Positions 24,498 through 33,992 of a stretch of DNA of 36,297 nt are shown here, piece after piece. The position numbers and the translations under genes were made by a program. Below the pieces are notes generated by a model. That model had not been told where the DNA came from. It did not search any database and saw nothing but the letters and a program-made list of their open reading frames with translations. How positions within the stretch are numbered: the stretch's first letter is position 1; each line of letters begins with the position of its first letter. Origin of the DNA: a candidate division WWE3 bacterium CG08_land_8_20_14_0_20_40_13 (GTDB lineage: Bacteria; Patescibacteriota; WWE3; 0-14-0-20-40-13); assembly GCA_002774285.1 (NCBI GenBank), contig PEYT01000021.1, positions 1-36,297 of the forward strand, given 5' to 3'.

Positions 24498-25478
24498 TTA
24501 TATTAGAACAAGTTGGCCGGAATCGCTTGTGGTGTTTCTTGAAACTGTCAGAGAACTCGGGATGATCGGGGGTTTGGAAGTCTTTGAAAGCAGGGGAACT
24601 TTGGAAAAAAGACTTTTAAATTCCAAATCCAAAAACAATTTTTCCACCTTTTTAGGATTGTAAATTCCCCAAAGACAATCTTTAAGATCAAAACTTATTG
24701 GAACATCCGTAACAATTGTGGAAAGTTTTTTAGACAAAACCGCAATTTCGGCACCCTCCGCGAGTTTCTTTCGGAGGGAAATAGGGAAAATTTGAGAAAT
24801 ACGGGTGTATATGTTCTCGATTGAGCCAAACTCTTGAACTAATTTTAGCGCGGCTTTTTCACCAATACCTTGTACTCCGGGAATATTATCGCTAGGATCG
24901 CCACGGAGCGCTTTATAATCTATTAAATTAATTGGATCTATTTGGTAGGTCTCCCTGACTTGATCCAAATCCCAAAGTTTTTCTTTAATAAAAGGCGGGC
25001 GGGCGGGTCGGAAAACTTTGGTTGTTTCATCAATGAGCTGTAAAAAATCCTGATCGCTACTCACAACGATAGTTTCCAATTTTGAACTTTGAACTTTAAA
25101 CTTTGAACCTCGGCACAGAGTGCCAATAACATCATCTGCCTCGTAGCCACCCGCGGAGATTACAGGAATATTTAAGGCGTTAAGAACTTCCAAAGCGCGG
25201 GGTATTTGTTTGTCAAACTCCTCAGCTTCGTCCGGACGCTCCCTCCGCCAACCACGGTTCTCCTTATACGGAGCAAAAGCCAGATGTCTAAATGAAGGAC
25301 CCGTTTCCGTAGCGACAATAATATGAGTTGGAGAAAGTTTTTTTATGGAATTTAATAAAATATTGGACAGGCCATAAACCGCATTTGTTTGCTCCCCTTC
25401 TTTTGTTGCTAAAGTACGGGGATACGCATGGTAGGCACGGTGCATTAGGTTAAGAAAATCGAATAAAACAAGTGTCAT
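24498..25478 (-). CDS. Standalone 5'-3' exonuclease (PolA N-terminal domain type)
   Basis: LVLFDFLNLMHRAYHA, GYEADDVIGTL, VVSSDQDFLQL, LRGDPSDNIPGVQGIGEKAALKL. Confidence 0.94.
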   Translation of the reverse strand: MTLVLFDFLNLMHRAYHAYPRTLATKEGEQTNAVYGLSNILLNSIKKLSPTHIIVATETGPSFRHLAFAPYKENRGWRRERPDEAEEFDKQIPRALEVLNALNIPVISAGGYEADDVIGTLCRGSKFKVQSSKLETIVVSSDQDFLQLIDETTKVFRPARPPFIKEKLWDLDQVRETYQIDPINLIDYKALRGDPSDNIPGVQGIGEKAALKLVQEFGSIENIYTRISQIFPISLRKKLAEGAEIAVLSKKLSTIVTDVPISFDLKDCLWGIYNPKKVEKLFLDLEFKSLFSKVPLLSKTSKPPIIPSSLTVSRNTTSDSGQLVLI

Positions 25479-25511
25479 ACAAAGATTCTAGCATGCTATA
25501 ATTACCGTATG
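25476..25511. promoter_or_regulatory. Compact divergent promoter with two extended -10 boxes sharing GCATGC
   Basis: attctaGCATGCtataat: minus TGC-TAGAAT 6 nt before ATG 25478, plus TGC-TATAAT 6 nt before ATG 25509. Confidence 0.65.
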
Positions 25512-26315
25512 CCCTTAAGAGATATTCCACTTTTATTAGGCACTATTTTTGCAGTAGTCTTTTTTACAGCAGTGTTAAAGGTATTTCCGCAAATCCCTGT
25601 TCCAAAAATCAGTGAGGAAATTTTGTATGTCACTCCAATTCCCGAGGAGGCGCGTCCTGTTATTGTTTCTCCGGAAAGTGATGGGATTTTAAGTAAAATA
25701 CCAGATTCATTTAAATGGAAAAACGGCGGAATAAAAAACCAAGTTCAAATCTCGTTTAACCATGCTTTTTCTAAAATTTATTTTGACGAAATTGTAACGG
25801 GAAGCAATTTTGTCTATAAGACATTAACGGATAAGGAATTAAAACCTGGAGTGTATTTTTGGCGGGTTAGAGATGTCTCGCTTCCTTCCCAAAAAGGAAA
25901 ATGGAGCTTAAAAAGCTGTTTTGTATTGGGTCCGATCCCGGGAACTGTTTCCGCTCCCGCACCCTTCCGGCCAGTTTACGAACGAATTGGGATTTCGGAA
26001 ACAAATGCTATACCACCACAAACTTTCCGTTGGTCTTTGGTTTCTTATGATCCGTATTGTTTTTCCTATGCAAAAATGTATCTTATGGAAGTGGCCTCCG
26101 ACCCGTACTTTAAAGAAATACTGCATGCATCCCAAACATCAAACGACCGTATTGAAATTTTGGATACCGAGAAATTCTCCGAAAATCTTATTAAAGGCGC
26201 CGCCAGCGTTCCTTTTTATTGGAGGGTTAAAGCAGTTGACGAGTGGGGAAAAGAGAGTTCTTGGAGTTCCGTTTCCAATTTCTATTTAGTTGATTTAAAG
26301 GTGAGTACATTGTGA
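25509..26315 (+). CDS. Membrane-anchored or secreted protein with FN3-like repeats
   Basis: N-terminal TM; two segments ending YFWRVRDVS... and YWRVKAVDEWGKESSWS typical of FN3-like folds. Confidence 0.55.
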   Translation: MPLRDIPLLLGTIFAVVFFTAVLKVFPQIPVPKISEEILYVTPIPEEARPVIVSPESDGILSKIPDSFKWKNGGIKNQVQISFNHAFSKIYFDEIVTGSNFVYKTLTDKELKPGVYFWRVRDVSLPSQKGKWSLKSCFVLGPIPGTVSAPAPFRPVYERIGISETNAIPPQTFRWSLVSYDPYCFSYAKMYLMEVASDPYFKEILHASQTSNDRIEILDTEKFSENLIKGAASVPFYWRVKAVDEWGKESSWSSVSNFYLVDLKVSTL

Positions 26316-27529
26316 AAAGTCCAAAGATTGCCATAATTCATGATTACTTAAATGCCTATGGAGGTCAGGAAGCCGTAACGAGTGCCATCTGGGAATTGTG
26401 GCCAAATGCTCCAATTTATACCGCCCTTTGGGATCCCGCGGTCTTTAAAAAAACTAGGACACTCCAAGGAGCAAAGATCGTAGTCCCTAAGTGGGCCACT
26501 TCGAAATTTGTTAACAGGTTCTACAAATATTTTACCTTTCTCTACCCCATCGTTTTTGAAAGACTGGATTTGTCAAAATTTGATATTGTAATTTCTTCTA
26601 GCGCTAATTTTGCCAAAGGAGTTATTACTAAACCTACTCAACTTCATATTTCGTATATTCACACCCCACCGCGGTTTTTGTACGGTTATCCCACGGAAAG
26701 TTCAAAACGAGATAATTTATTATGGAAGCCGATTTTAAAAATAGTGGATTACTTTCTGTTGAGATGGGATCAAAAAGCGGCGCAAAGACCAGATTTTCTT
26801 TTATGCAATTCCAAAGAAGTACGGGATCGAATTAAGCGTCTTTATAAACGGGACGCGAAAATAATTTACCCGTTTATAAATATCCAAAATGCAAAGGGTG
26901 ATAAGGCCGCGCCCACCACGCAAGCCGAGCTTGCGAGGCGTTGTGGGCGGGGAAATTTGGAAGATGGGGAAAATACAGGAGAAAAAGAGGAATACTACCT
27001 TACAGTTACAAGAATGTCTCTGTACAAACATGTGGATAAAGCAATACTGGCCTGCGCGCGTCTGGGCCGAAAGTTAAAAGTCGCGGGATCGGGAAAAGAG
27101 TTTGAAAGATTTAAAAAAATAGCCGAAAGTTGCGGGGGAGATATAGAGATGTTGGGCTTCGTCTCCGAAAACCAAAAGGCGGATCTTTATAAAAATTGCC
27201 GTGCCTTAATCCACCCTGTAGAATTTGAGGACTTTGGCATGACTCCTTTGGAGGCAATGTATCTTGGAAAGCCCGCTATTGTTCCCAATCAAGGAGGATT
27301 TAAAGATACTGTAATTGATGGGTACAACGGGGTGTTTTCTAAAAGTTCTTCTGTTACCGATTTATCAGAAGCAATACTTCGATTTGAAGAACTGGAAAAA
27401 AGGGTTAATTGGGAAAAAAATTGTAAAGAAACGGCTAGTAGGTTTACTAAAGAAAGATTTAAAAAAGAATTTAAGGGGTTTGTAGAAAAAAGTTGGGAAA
27501 ATTTTGAAATGTCCGTTCAAAATGCCTGA
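26312..27529 (+). CDS. Glycosyltransferase family 4/1
   Basis: IIHDYLNAYGGQEAVTSAIWELWP, YYLTVTRMSLYKHVDKAI, LIHPVEFEDFGMTPLEAMYLGKPAIVPNQGGFKDTV. Confidence 0.92.
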   Translation: MKSPKIAIIHDYLNAYGGQEAVTSAIWELWPNAPIYTALWDPAVFKKTRTLQGAKIVVPKWATSKFVNRFYKYFTFLYPIVFERLDLSKFDIVISSSANFAKGVITKPTQLHISYIHTPPRFLYGYPTESSKRDNLLWKPILKIVDYFLLRWDQKAAQRPDFLLCNSKEVRDRIKRLYKRDAKIIYPFINIQNAKGDKAAPTTQAELARRCGRGNLEDGENTGEKEEYYLTVTRMSLYKHVDKAILACARLGRKLKVAGSGKEFERFKKIAESCGGDIEMLGFVSENQKADLYKNCRALIHPVEFEDFGMTPLEAMYLGKPAIVPNQGGFKDTVIDGYNGVFSKSSSVTDLSEAILRFEELEKRVNWEKNCKETASRFTKERFKKEFKGFVEKSWENFEMSVQNA

Positions 27530-28349
27530 ATTTCCTGAAGTTTACACCATAGTTTCCGATCTAAACCGTGAAATAGCCGGCAAAAGGATTATATCAATTC
27601 AAATTCTTGACCCTGCGCTCGCGCGACCGTCAAAAGATATTATTAAGTCGCTTGTAGGAAAAAATGTTGAAGGCGTTTCACAGCTAGGAAAGAATATTGT
27701 GTTAAATTTCCAAGGGGGCGGTGGGCTAATTTTTCACCTTAGGATGACAGGAAGACTCCTTTTTAGAAAGCGGGACGCTGGGGCCGATCCGTATACAAGG
27801 TTGGTTTTTTATTTTGGAGAAAATCAGTTGCGGTTTTGTGAAATGCGACGCTTTGGCTACGCCCAATATTTATCTAAGGACGAAATGGAAGTTTTAAAGT
27901 CTCATCGAGAGATTAACATGTTAAATATTTCTGGCGAGGAGTTTACAAAAAGAATTAAAGAAAAAAACACCATCGTCAAAAGAGCGCTACTAGATCAAGA
28001 CATGATATCCGGAGTTGGAAATATTTACGCCAACGAGGCTCTATTTTTGGCTAAAATTAATCCGGAAAGACTTACTAAATCTTTATTGCCAAGGGAGATA
28101 AACTTACTTCTTGCTTCTCTCAAGACCGTGATAAACGAAGGGATATCCCACCGTGGAGCAACCCTTCCCGACAAATCGTTTGTGGATATTTATGGAAAAC
28201 CCGGAAGCGAGCAAAATTATTTTAAAGTCTACGGAAAAAACGGCAAGCCGTGCCCTATCTGTAATTCTATTATTGTTGTTAAACAAATATCCCAAAGGGG
28301 TTCGTTTTTCTGTCCAACTTGTCAAAAGAACACTGCCTGGAACCCTTAA
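27522..28349 (+). CDS. mutM: Formamidopyrimidine-DNA glycosylase
   Basis: MPEFPEVYTIVSDL N-terminus, LLDQDMISGVGNIYANEALF, C-terminal zinc finger CPICNSIIVVKQISQRGSFFCPTCQ. Confidence 0.96.
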   Translation: MPEFPEVYTIVSDLNREIAGKRIISIQILDPALARPSKDIIKSLVGKNVEGVSQLGKNIVLNFQGGGGLIFHLRMTGRLLFRKRDAGADPYTRLVFYFGENQLRFCEMRRFGYAQYLSKDEMEVLKSHREINMLNISGEEFTKRIKEKNTIVKRALLDQDMISGVGNIYANEALFLAKINPERLTKSLLPREINLLLASLKTVINEGISHRGATLPDKSFVDIYGKPGSEQNYFKVYGKNGKPCPICNSIIVVKQISQRGSFFCPTCQKNTAWNP

Positions 28350-28358
28350 AATTTTAAA

Positions 28359-29417
28359 ATGGCTATAAAAACTTTATCCCTTACAAATTTCCGAAGCTGG
28401 GAAGAAACCGCGTTTGAATTTGATCCAAAAATAAACTTGATGGTAGGTCCTAACACCTCGGGAAAATCCAATATTCTTGAGGCGGTATATTTTTTAGCCA
28501 TTGGAAAATCCCTACAAGCACAGTCTCAAAAGGAAGTTATAAAATGGGGAAAAGATCACGCAAAGATAATTGCCCAAACAGATCCCAAAGGAAAATTAAT
28601 GATTGTGATTTCGGAAAATCCCGAGGGAAGTATGCAGACTAAAAAAACCTTTAAGGTTAACGAGGTGCCAAAAACCCGCTTTGGGTTTCTGGGAAACTTT
28701 TCTGCTGTACATTTTTCCCCCGCTGATATCCGCCTTGTAATTGGCTCGCCAACCAGAAGACGCGATGTTTTGGATCAAATCCTTTCACAAGCAGACCACA
28801 ACTATCTTCGCGCGCTTTTGTCCTATCAAAAGATAATAAAGCAAAAAAATAAACTGTTGGAGGTGTTAAAAGGCAAAACAGGAGACATTCCAGAACTTGA
28901 TTTTTGGAACGGTTCGGCGGAAAAGAATGGAAAATATATTCAAGAATCTCGACGAAATTTTATTAAATATTGTAATACCCTGCTTTTAGAAGTTGCCCCG
29001 CGTCTTAATTCCCCCAAAGAGTCTCTTGTGATTAATTATAAACCAAACATCATTTCCAAGGAACGCTTGGAAATAGTAAAAAGGGACGAGATTGCAAAAG
29101 GTGTTTCGCTTGTTGGCCCACATCGAGATGATTACAACTTTATAAAAAACAGCACAAAGGATTTGGAACTTTATGGAAGTAGGGGGGAACAACGCACCGC
29201 TGTTTTTGCCCTAAAGCTCTGTGAAATCGCTTTTTTGGAAGAATCCTTAAAACAAACTCCGGTACTTCTTTTGGACGATATTTTTTCTGAACTTGATAAA
29301 ATTCACCGAAGAAATATTCTTACGGTTTTGGATAAATATCAATCTATTATTACAACAGTCGAAATGTCGCTTGTTCCAAAAGGAATTCTAAACAAGGCAA
29401 AGGTTTTTGAGATTTAA
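28359..29417 (+). CDS. recF: DNA replication/repair protein RecF
   Basis: LSLTNFRSWEETAFEFDPKINLMVGPNTSGKSNILEAVYFLA, SPADIRLVIGSPTRRRDVLD, SRGEQRTAVFALKL, LLLDDIFSELD. Confidence 0.96.
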   Translation: MAIKTLSLTNFRSWEETAFEFDPKINLMVGPNTSGKSNILEAVYFLAIGKSLQAQSQKEVIKWGKDHAKIIAQTDPKGKLMIVISENPEGSMQTKKTFKVNEVPKTRFGFLGNFSAVHFSPADIRLVIGSPTRRRDVLDQILSQADHNYLRALLSYQKIIKQKNKLLEVLKGKTGDIPELDFWNGSAEKNGKYIQESRRNFIKYCNTLLLEVAPRLNSPKESLVINYKPNIISKERLEIVKRDEIAKGVSLVGPHRDDYNFIKNSTKDLELYGSRGEQRTAVFALKLCEIAFLEESLKQTPVLLLDDIFSELDKIHRRNILTVLDKYQSIITTVEMSLVPKGILNKAKVFEI

Positions 29418-29418
29418 C

Positions 29419-31584
29419 ATGGTCATAATTCCACTAATCGCTTTGGGTGCGCTTATCGCATACCTTTTAACAAAAACCGTTTTGGCAATTTGCTTTTTAG
29501 GCTTTCTTCCTATTCTTTTTATTCTTTCCCGAATATTTGGTGACGCCAAAATAATAATCTCCATCTCATATGGGAAGATTATTCTTTTAAGCGCGTTCTT
29601 AATTCCTTTAATGGCTTTATACTCATACACTATCTTTGCTATTGGAAACAAAACTTTAGCTAACCTGCCTGAATTTATGATTACCTTTGTTTTAAAATTT
29701 ATTTTTTCCTTTGCTATCGCCGTGGTTGTTGGGTTATCGGCTTGGGCCACTGGACGCGCCGTTTTTAAAAGGCGGGATGTGGTTGGTCTTGCCTGCGGTT
29801 TTGTAATTTTATCTTTGGTATTTTTTTTCCTTGCTTTTTTTGGGAAATTTTTTCTTTGGGAAGTCTTTGCGGTCTTATTAATCCCGTTGGTTTTTAGTTT
29901 GCGGTTGCCGTTAAGAAAGACAAGGAAATTTTTGAAGAAAAAAACTGAATTAAAACAGAATTCGGCACTATTGTTTTTAACCGCAGTAGTTTTTGTGGCC
30001 AGCCTTTTTGTGATTTCCCTAAAGGGTTTTGTGGAAGGACCGGACGGTCTAAGACTATACCTTAACATTACAAAATTTATTGCCCTAAATGGCAGGCTCC
30101 CTAAAACGGAACTTTTTTCTGGAATCCCCTTTCCTTTTGAAGTTCTTGCGGCAATTCCTTTTTTGGCGGGAGGCGTGACCTGCGCCAAATTTTTCTTAAA
30201 CTCTTTTGTCCTTTTTATCGCGTGGGAAATATATCTTATTGCCAAAAAACTCGGGCTAAAAACCCTTTGGGTTCCGATTATTGTTATCCTAACACATCCT
30301 ATTTTGTTCTACCTTGTTTCGGTGGAGTTTAAAACGGAACTATTTTTAATATTTCTGCTTTTGGCGGCCTTTATTGCCTTTTTAGAAAACTCCACGCTTT
30401 CGTTCTTTCTTTTTGCCGCAAGCGTTATTGTAAAACCAACCGCGCTTTTTATGGCAATTCCTTTTTGTTTAGCCGCTATAATATATCAATTCAAAGAAAA
30501 ACACTTAAAGAAAATGTGTTTGGGTCTGATTTTAGCTACCGTCCCCATTATCATCTGGGCAGTCTTTTGGAGTCTTTCGGTGCCATATTTTGGAGAAATA
30601 AAAATTTTGGCAAAGCCTTACTATTTGTCACTTGCAGACCGTACAGCTTGTAACCCTCAAATAATAGAATACGAGCAAAATACCTATTACGGGGGCGCCA
30701 AAAGTTTCCTCACGAATCTGGCTTTTCCCATCTCCCAGCTTTTTACCTCAAACGGATGGAGTTCTTTAAGTTCTCTTACGGACTACGGTCTTATTTATTT
30801 TGTTTTTTTCTTTGTTTTTTTGTATATATTTTTTCAAAAAATTATCCGGCGGGAGAAAATGAATCTTTCCGTAGCAAGCCGCGGAGTATCTTCTTTTCGT
30901 AATAGCAATTCGCCTTCGGCGGATCGGGTCTTATCTCCGCAACAAGTTGCGGAGTATTCGACCATTCCGAAAATAAATTTCATAAACGGAAAATTTGTCG
31001 TTCCTCTTTTAATTTCTTTTGTTCCGTGGCTTGCTACAAGACCAGATGCTTTATGGTATACAGCTGTACCATTTTTTCTTTTACTGCTTTTATTTTGGAA
31101 TTTTCTGGAAGGTAATTTAGATAAAGAGGCGCTCCGTTTTGTAACTTTTTTCGTTGGGGTTATTTCCTGCCTTTACATGCTTACCTACTCATTCATCGAT
31201 CCTTACATTACATATATTCCACCAAACTTTGGAGAAAGTAGGAGGATGGCGTTTACCAATATTTACGAGGCCGGAAAGTTAGTTGGCGAAAACCAGAAAA
31301 TTCTGTTTTCTTCCTCCTTACCCTTTGTTCGGATTGATTATTTCTTCCAAAATTCTCCGGAGCGCGTTATATATTTTGACCGACTGTCCGAAATATATAA
31401 AGACCAGGATAAATTTAAAAATCTACTTGGCGCAGAAAATATCGGATACGCGGTATATTTTAAGGAAGCGGATAACACAAAAATCCCCTGCGTAGTGGAA
31501 ACGCAAAATCAAGCAGAAATTCTTTTTAAAGATTTTGGACAACTTTTAATGGAAAACGACTCGGTAAAAGTCTATAAGTTTTAA
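29419..31584 (+). CDS. Polytopic membrane protein, possibly a GT-C type glycosyltransferase
   Basis: More than 10 predicted TM segments over 722 aa; no definitive motif seen. Confidence 0.55.
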   Translation: MVIIPLIALGALIAYLLTKTVLAICFLGFLPILFILSRIFGDAKIIISISYGKIILLSAFLIPLMALYSYTIFAIGNKTLANLPEFMITFVLKFIFSFAIAVVVGLSAWATGRAVFKRRDVVGLACGFVILSLVFFFLAFFGKFFLWEVFAVLLIPLVFSLRLPLRKTRKFLKKKTELKQNSALLFLTAVVFVASLFVISLKGFVEGPDGLRLYLNITKFIALNGRLPKTELFSGIPFPFEVLAAIPFLAGGVTCAKFFLNSFVLFIAWEIYLIAKKLGLKTLWVPIIVILTHPILFYLVSVEFKTELFLIFLLLAAFIAFLENSTLSFFLFAASVIVKPTALFMAIPFCLAAIIYQFKEKHLKKMCLGLILATVPIIIWAVFWSLSVPYFGEIKILAKPYYLSLADRTACNPQIIEYEQNTYYGGAKSFLTNLAFPISQLFTSNGWSSLSSLTDYGLIYFVFFFVFLYIFFQKIIRREKMNLSVASRGVSSFRNSNSPSADRVLSPQQVAEYSTIPKINFINGKFVVPLLISFVPWLATRPDALWYTAVPFFLLLLLFWNFLEGNLDKEALRFVTFFVGVISCLYMLTYSFIDPYITYIPPNFGESRRMAFTNIYEAGKLVGENQKILFSSSLPFVRIDYFFQNSPERVIYFDRLSEIYKDQDKFKNLLGAENIGYAVYFKEADNTKIPCVVETQNQAEILFKDFGQLLMENDSVKVYKF

Positions 31585-31603
31585 GTGTGCTAAAATAAAA
31601 TAG

Positions 31604-32170
31604 ATGACTGCATTTTCCGCGTATTTGGAGTCCCCAAAAAATGTTTCGTTTGAATCCCAAGAAAAGGGGGAAACTATCCTTTTTCTTTTAAGGCGCCACT
31701 GGTTTACCAACATCCGTTGGGTTCTTTTTGGCGCTCTCCTTCTAGTCTTTCCATTTTTTTACAGAATCATCCTATCCGGGGACACTCTATTTTCCTCCCT
31801 CCCCTATAAGTATTCCGTGGTAGGTGGGATTATTTGGTACCTCTTTTCTTTTCTTTTTATTCTGGAGAATTATCTAATTTGGTATTTTAATGTTTATATA
31901 ATCACCGACAGAAGAGTTATTGATACCGACTTTTATGGAATTATCCACAAAAATGTTTCCGAAGCCCCGCTTAGAAATATTGAGGATTCCACCTACGATG
32001 TAAGCGGGATTTTCCCAACAATTTTTAACTTTGGAAACATAAAAATTCAAACGGCCGCCGAGGCTCCGGAATTTGAATTTGAATGGGTGCCAAATCCGGC
32101 GTATGTTCATGATAAATTAAACGACCTCATTACTTATAATGTAAAAAAATTCGCCGGAAGGCATAGATGA
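31604..32170 (+). CDS. Bacterial PH-domain membrane protein
   Basis: Two TM helices then YIITDRRVIDTDFYGIIHKNVSEAPLRNIEDSTYDVSGIFPTIFNFGNIKIQTA. Confidence 0.75.
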   Translation: MTAFSAYLESPKNVSFESQEKGETILFLLRRHWFTNIRWVLFGALLLVFPFFYRIILSGDTLFSSLPYKYSVVGGIIWYLFSFLFILENYLIWYFNVYIITDRRVIDTDFYGIIHKNVSEAPLRNIEDSTYDVSGIFPTIFNFGNIKIQTAAEAPEFEFEWVPNPAYVHDKLNDLITYNVKKFAGRHR

Positions 32171-32439
32171 CCATGTCTAATTCAAACGGTCTTGATTTAT
32201 CACTCGTGTTTCCGGTTAGTTTTGGAAATGTCGTTATTGATCCATGGGTGATAGCTGAAGTTTTTTTGGTGGCATCGCTTTTTGTGTATTGCGCTTACGC
32301 CAGTCTTGTGGTATGGCAAGTGTATATCATGTCGGAAACAATTTCCACGCCGATCTCGCCATATCTTAAGTCGTTTGCTTGGTTACATTTGGTCTTGGCA
32401 CTTTCGTTATTCGCTTCTGTGATTTTTTATTGGATTTAG
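32167..32439 (+). CDS. Small two-TM membrane protein
   Basis: 4-nt overlap with upstream CDS; 90 aa, two hydrophobic stretches. Confidence 0.6.
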   Translation: MTMSNSNGLDLSLVFPVSFGNVVIDPWVIAEVFLVASLFVYCAYASLVVWQVYIMSETISTPISPYLKSFAWLHLVLALSLFASVIFYWI

Positions 32440-32448
32440 ATAGTTATT

Positions 32449-33972
32449 ATGGACACCCCTTTTAATATTAGAACACAAAAAATAGAGGGCTCGAAAGAGC
32501 CGGTGGCTGGATTTTATTCCTCGGTTTTGGAGGGCGCTGGCGACTCCCGTGACGCTATGGAGCAAAGGGGGAAACTATTTGCGGTTGTTGAACTTGCGGG
32601 TGGTGAAGGTTGCGATCTAAAACTTGCCATGTCACTTGCCAAAAATACTCTTTCCGAATCCTATTTTGGAAATTTGGAAGGGACCCCCCTTTCGGCTCTG
32701 GAAAGAGCGGTTTCGGAAACTAAGGAAATAATTTCTAATCTTTCGGGAGACACGGGATCGTGTCAAATATCTATGAGTTTGGGTGCTGTAGTTTTGTGGG
32801 GCAATGTAGTTTATCTTGCCCAAATGGGAGACAATCAAACTTTGCTTTTAAGAAATTCGTCAGCGGTAACACTAGGAGAAGAAACTGGTGGCGATGTTAA
32901 GCTTCATTCTTCGGTTTTGGAAGATGGGGATGTGTTCGTTTGCGCCACAGGATTATTTTTAAGAAAATTCTCGGTCGATTTTATTTTAAAAAACAGTTTA
33001 AAAATCGAAGAAGAGATTGCGGCGTTTCAAGAAAATTTCCGCCTGTGCGCTTGCGTTATTTCGGTAAGTGGCAAGGTAGCTTTATCTCCAAGAGATTTTA
33101 TTAAAATTGCCTCTCCAATATCCCAAAGAAGCAAAGGATTAAATAAGCGGGCAAAAATTGCTCTTTTATCGTTTGCTTTTGCAACAATTCTTTCCGCAGG
33201 CGTGTACAGCATCAACAAAGTAAAACCCTTTGCGGGATCCGCACGAAAAGAGGTCGGAAAAGAGGTTGTCACAATTTCCGAAATCGTAAAGGAAAAAGAA
33301 ATAAATTACGCCAAACCCATCTTTGAATACGCGGGGCTTAGCGATATTACAGTATCCAAAGTATTCGTGGATGGAGAAGAAATTAAAGCTGTGGATTTTA
33401 AGGCTGGCAAACTGTGGACCTTGGAAAAAGACGGGACAAAAGTAAAATCGGAGGATATTACGGGGCTTGTAGAACAATTGCCAGAAAATTATAGCGGGCT
33501 TGCGCCATATCTTGGCAACTGGTACGCTCTTTCTCCCCCACTTAATAAAATTGTCAAAATTACAGTAGGTTCCGGCGGATTTACCGCAAGTGACTGGCTA
33601 AAAGAAGAAGGCATAGACCTTTCAACATCGGAGGATTTGGCGGTGGATTACCATGTATATGTGTTGATGAGTGACGGTACCGTGATAAGGTATCTAAGCG
33701 GACAAAAAACCGCGTTTTCTTTAGTATCCGAAGACAGTAAAATGACAAACCCAACCAAAATCTTTACAAGCGCGGGTACCAAAAATTTGTATATTTGGGA
33801 TGCGGGAGAAAAAAGCGTATTTATGTTTAAAAAAGACGGAGAATTTGTAAAAAAGGCCCAAATTACAGAAAACCTTAAAGAAACGGGGGTTATGGATATG
33901 TTCGTGATTGAAGGAGATGTAACAGAGGTATATCTGTCCACGACAGCCTCTCTTTACAAATTTGAGATTTAA
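32449..33972 (+). CDS. PP2C-like domain + TM + C-terminal repeat/propeller-like domain
   Basis: VVYLAQMGDNQTLLLRN and DGDVFVCATGLFLRKF resemble PP2C; TM AKIALLSFAFATILSAGVYSI; extracellular beta-rich remainder. Confidence 0.5.
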   Translation: MDTPFNIRTQKIEGSKEPVAGFYSSVLEGAGDSRDAMEQRGKLFAVVELAGGEGCDLKLAMSLAKNTLSESYFGNLEGTPLSALERAVSETKEIISNLSGDTGSCQISMSLGAVVLWGNVVYLAQMGDNQTLLLRNSSAVTLGEETGGDVKLHSSVLEDGDVFVCATGLFLRKFSVDFILKNSLKIEEEIAAFQENFRLCACVISVSGKVALSPRDFIKIASPISQRSKGLNKRAKIALLSFAFATILSAGVYSINKVKPFAGSARKEVGKEVVTISEIVKEKEINYAKPIFEYAGLSDITVSKVFVDGEEIKAVDFKAGKLWTLEKDGTKVKSEDITGLVEQLPENYSGLAPYLGNWYALSPPLNKIVKITVGSGGFTASDWLKEEGIDLSTSEDLAVDYHVYVLMSDGTVIRYLSGQKTAFSLVSEDSKMTNPTKIFTSAGTKNLYIWDAGEKSVFMFKKDGEFVKKAQITENLKETGVMDMFVIEGDVTEVYLSTTASLYKFEI

Positions 33973-33992
33973 GCCAATTTGTAGTAGAATTT

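Noticed and set aside
29388-30245. 285-aa minus-strand ORF
   Set aside because: Antisense to the polytopic membrane protein; Lys/Thr/Ile-rich translation without domain character, typical of shadow ORFs opposite TM-rich genes
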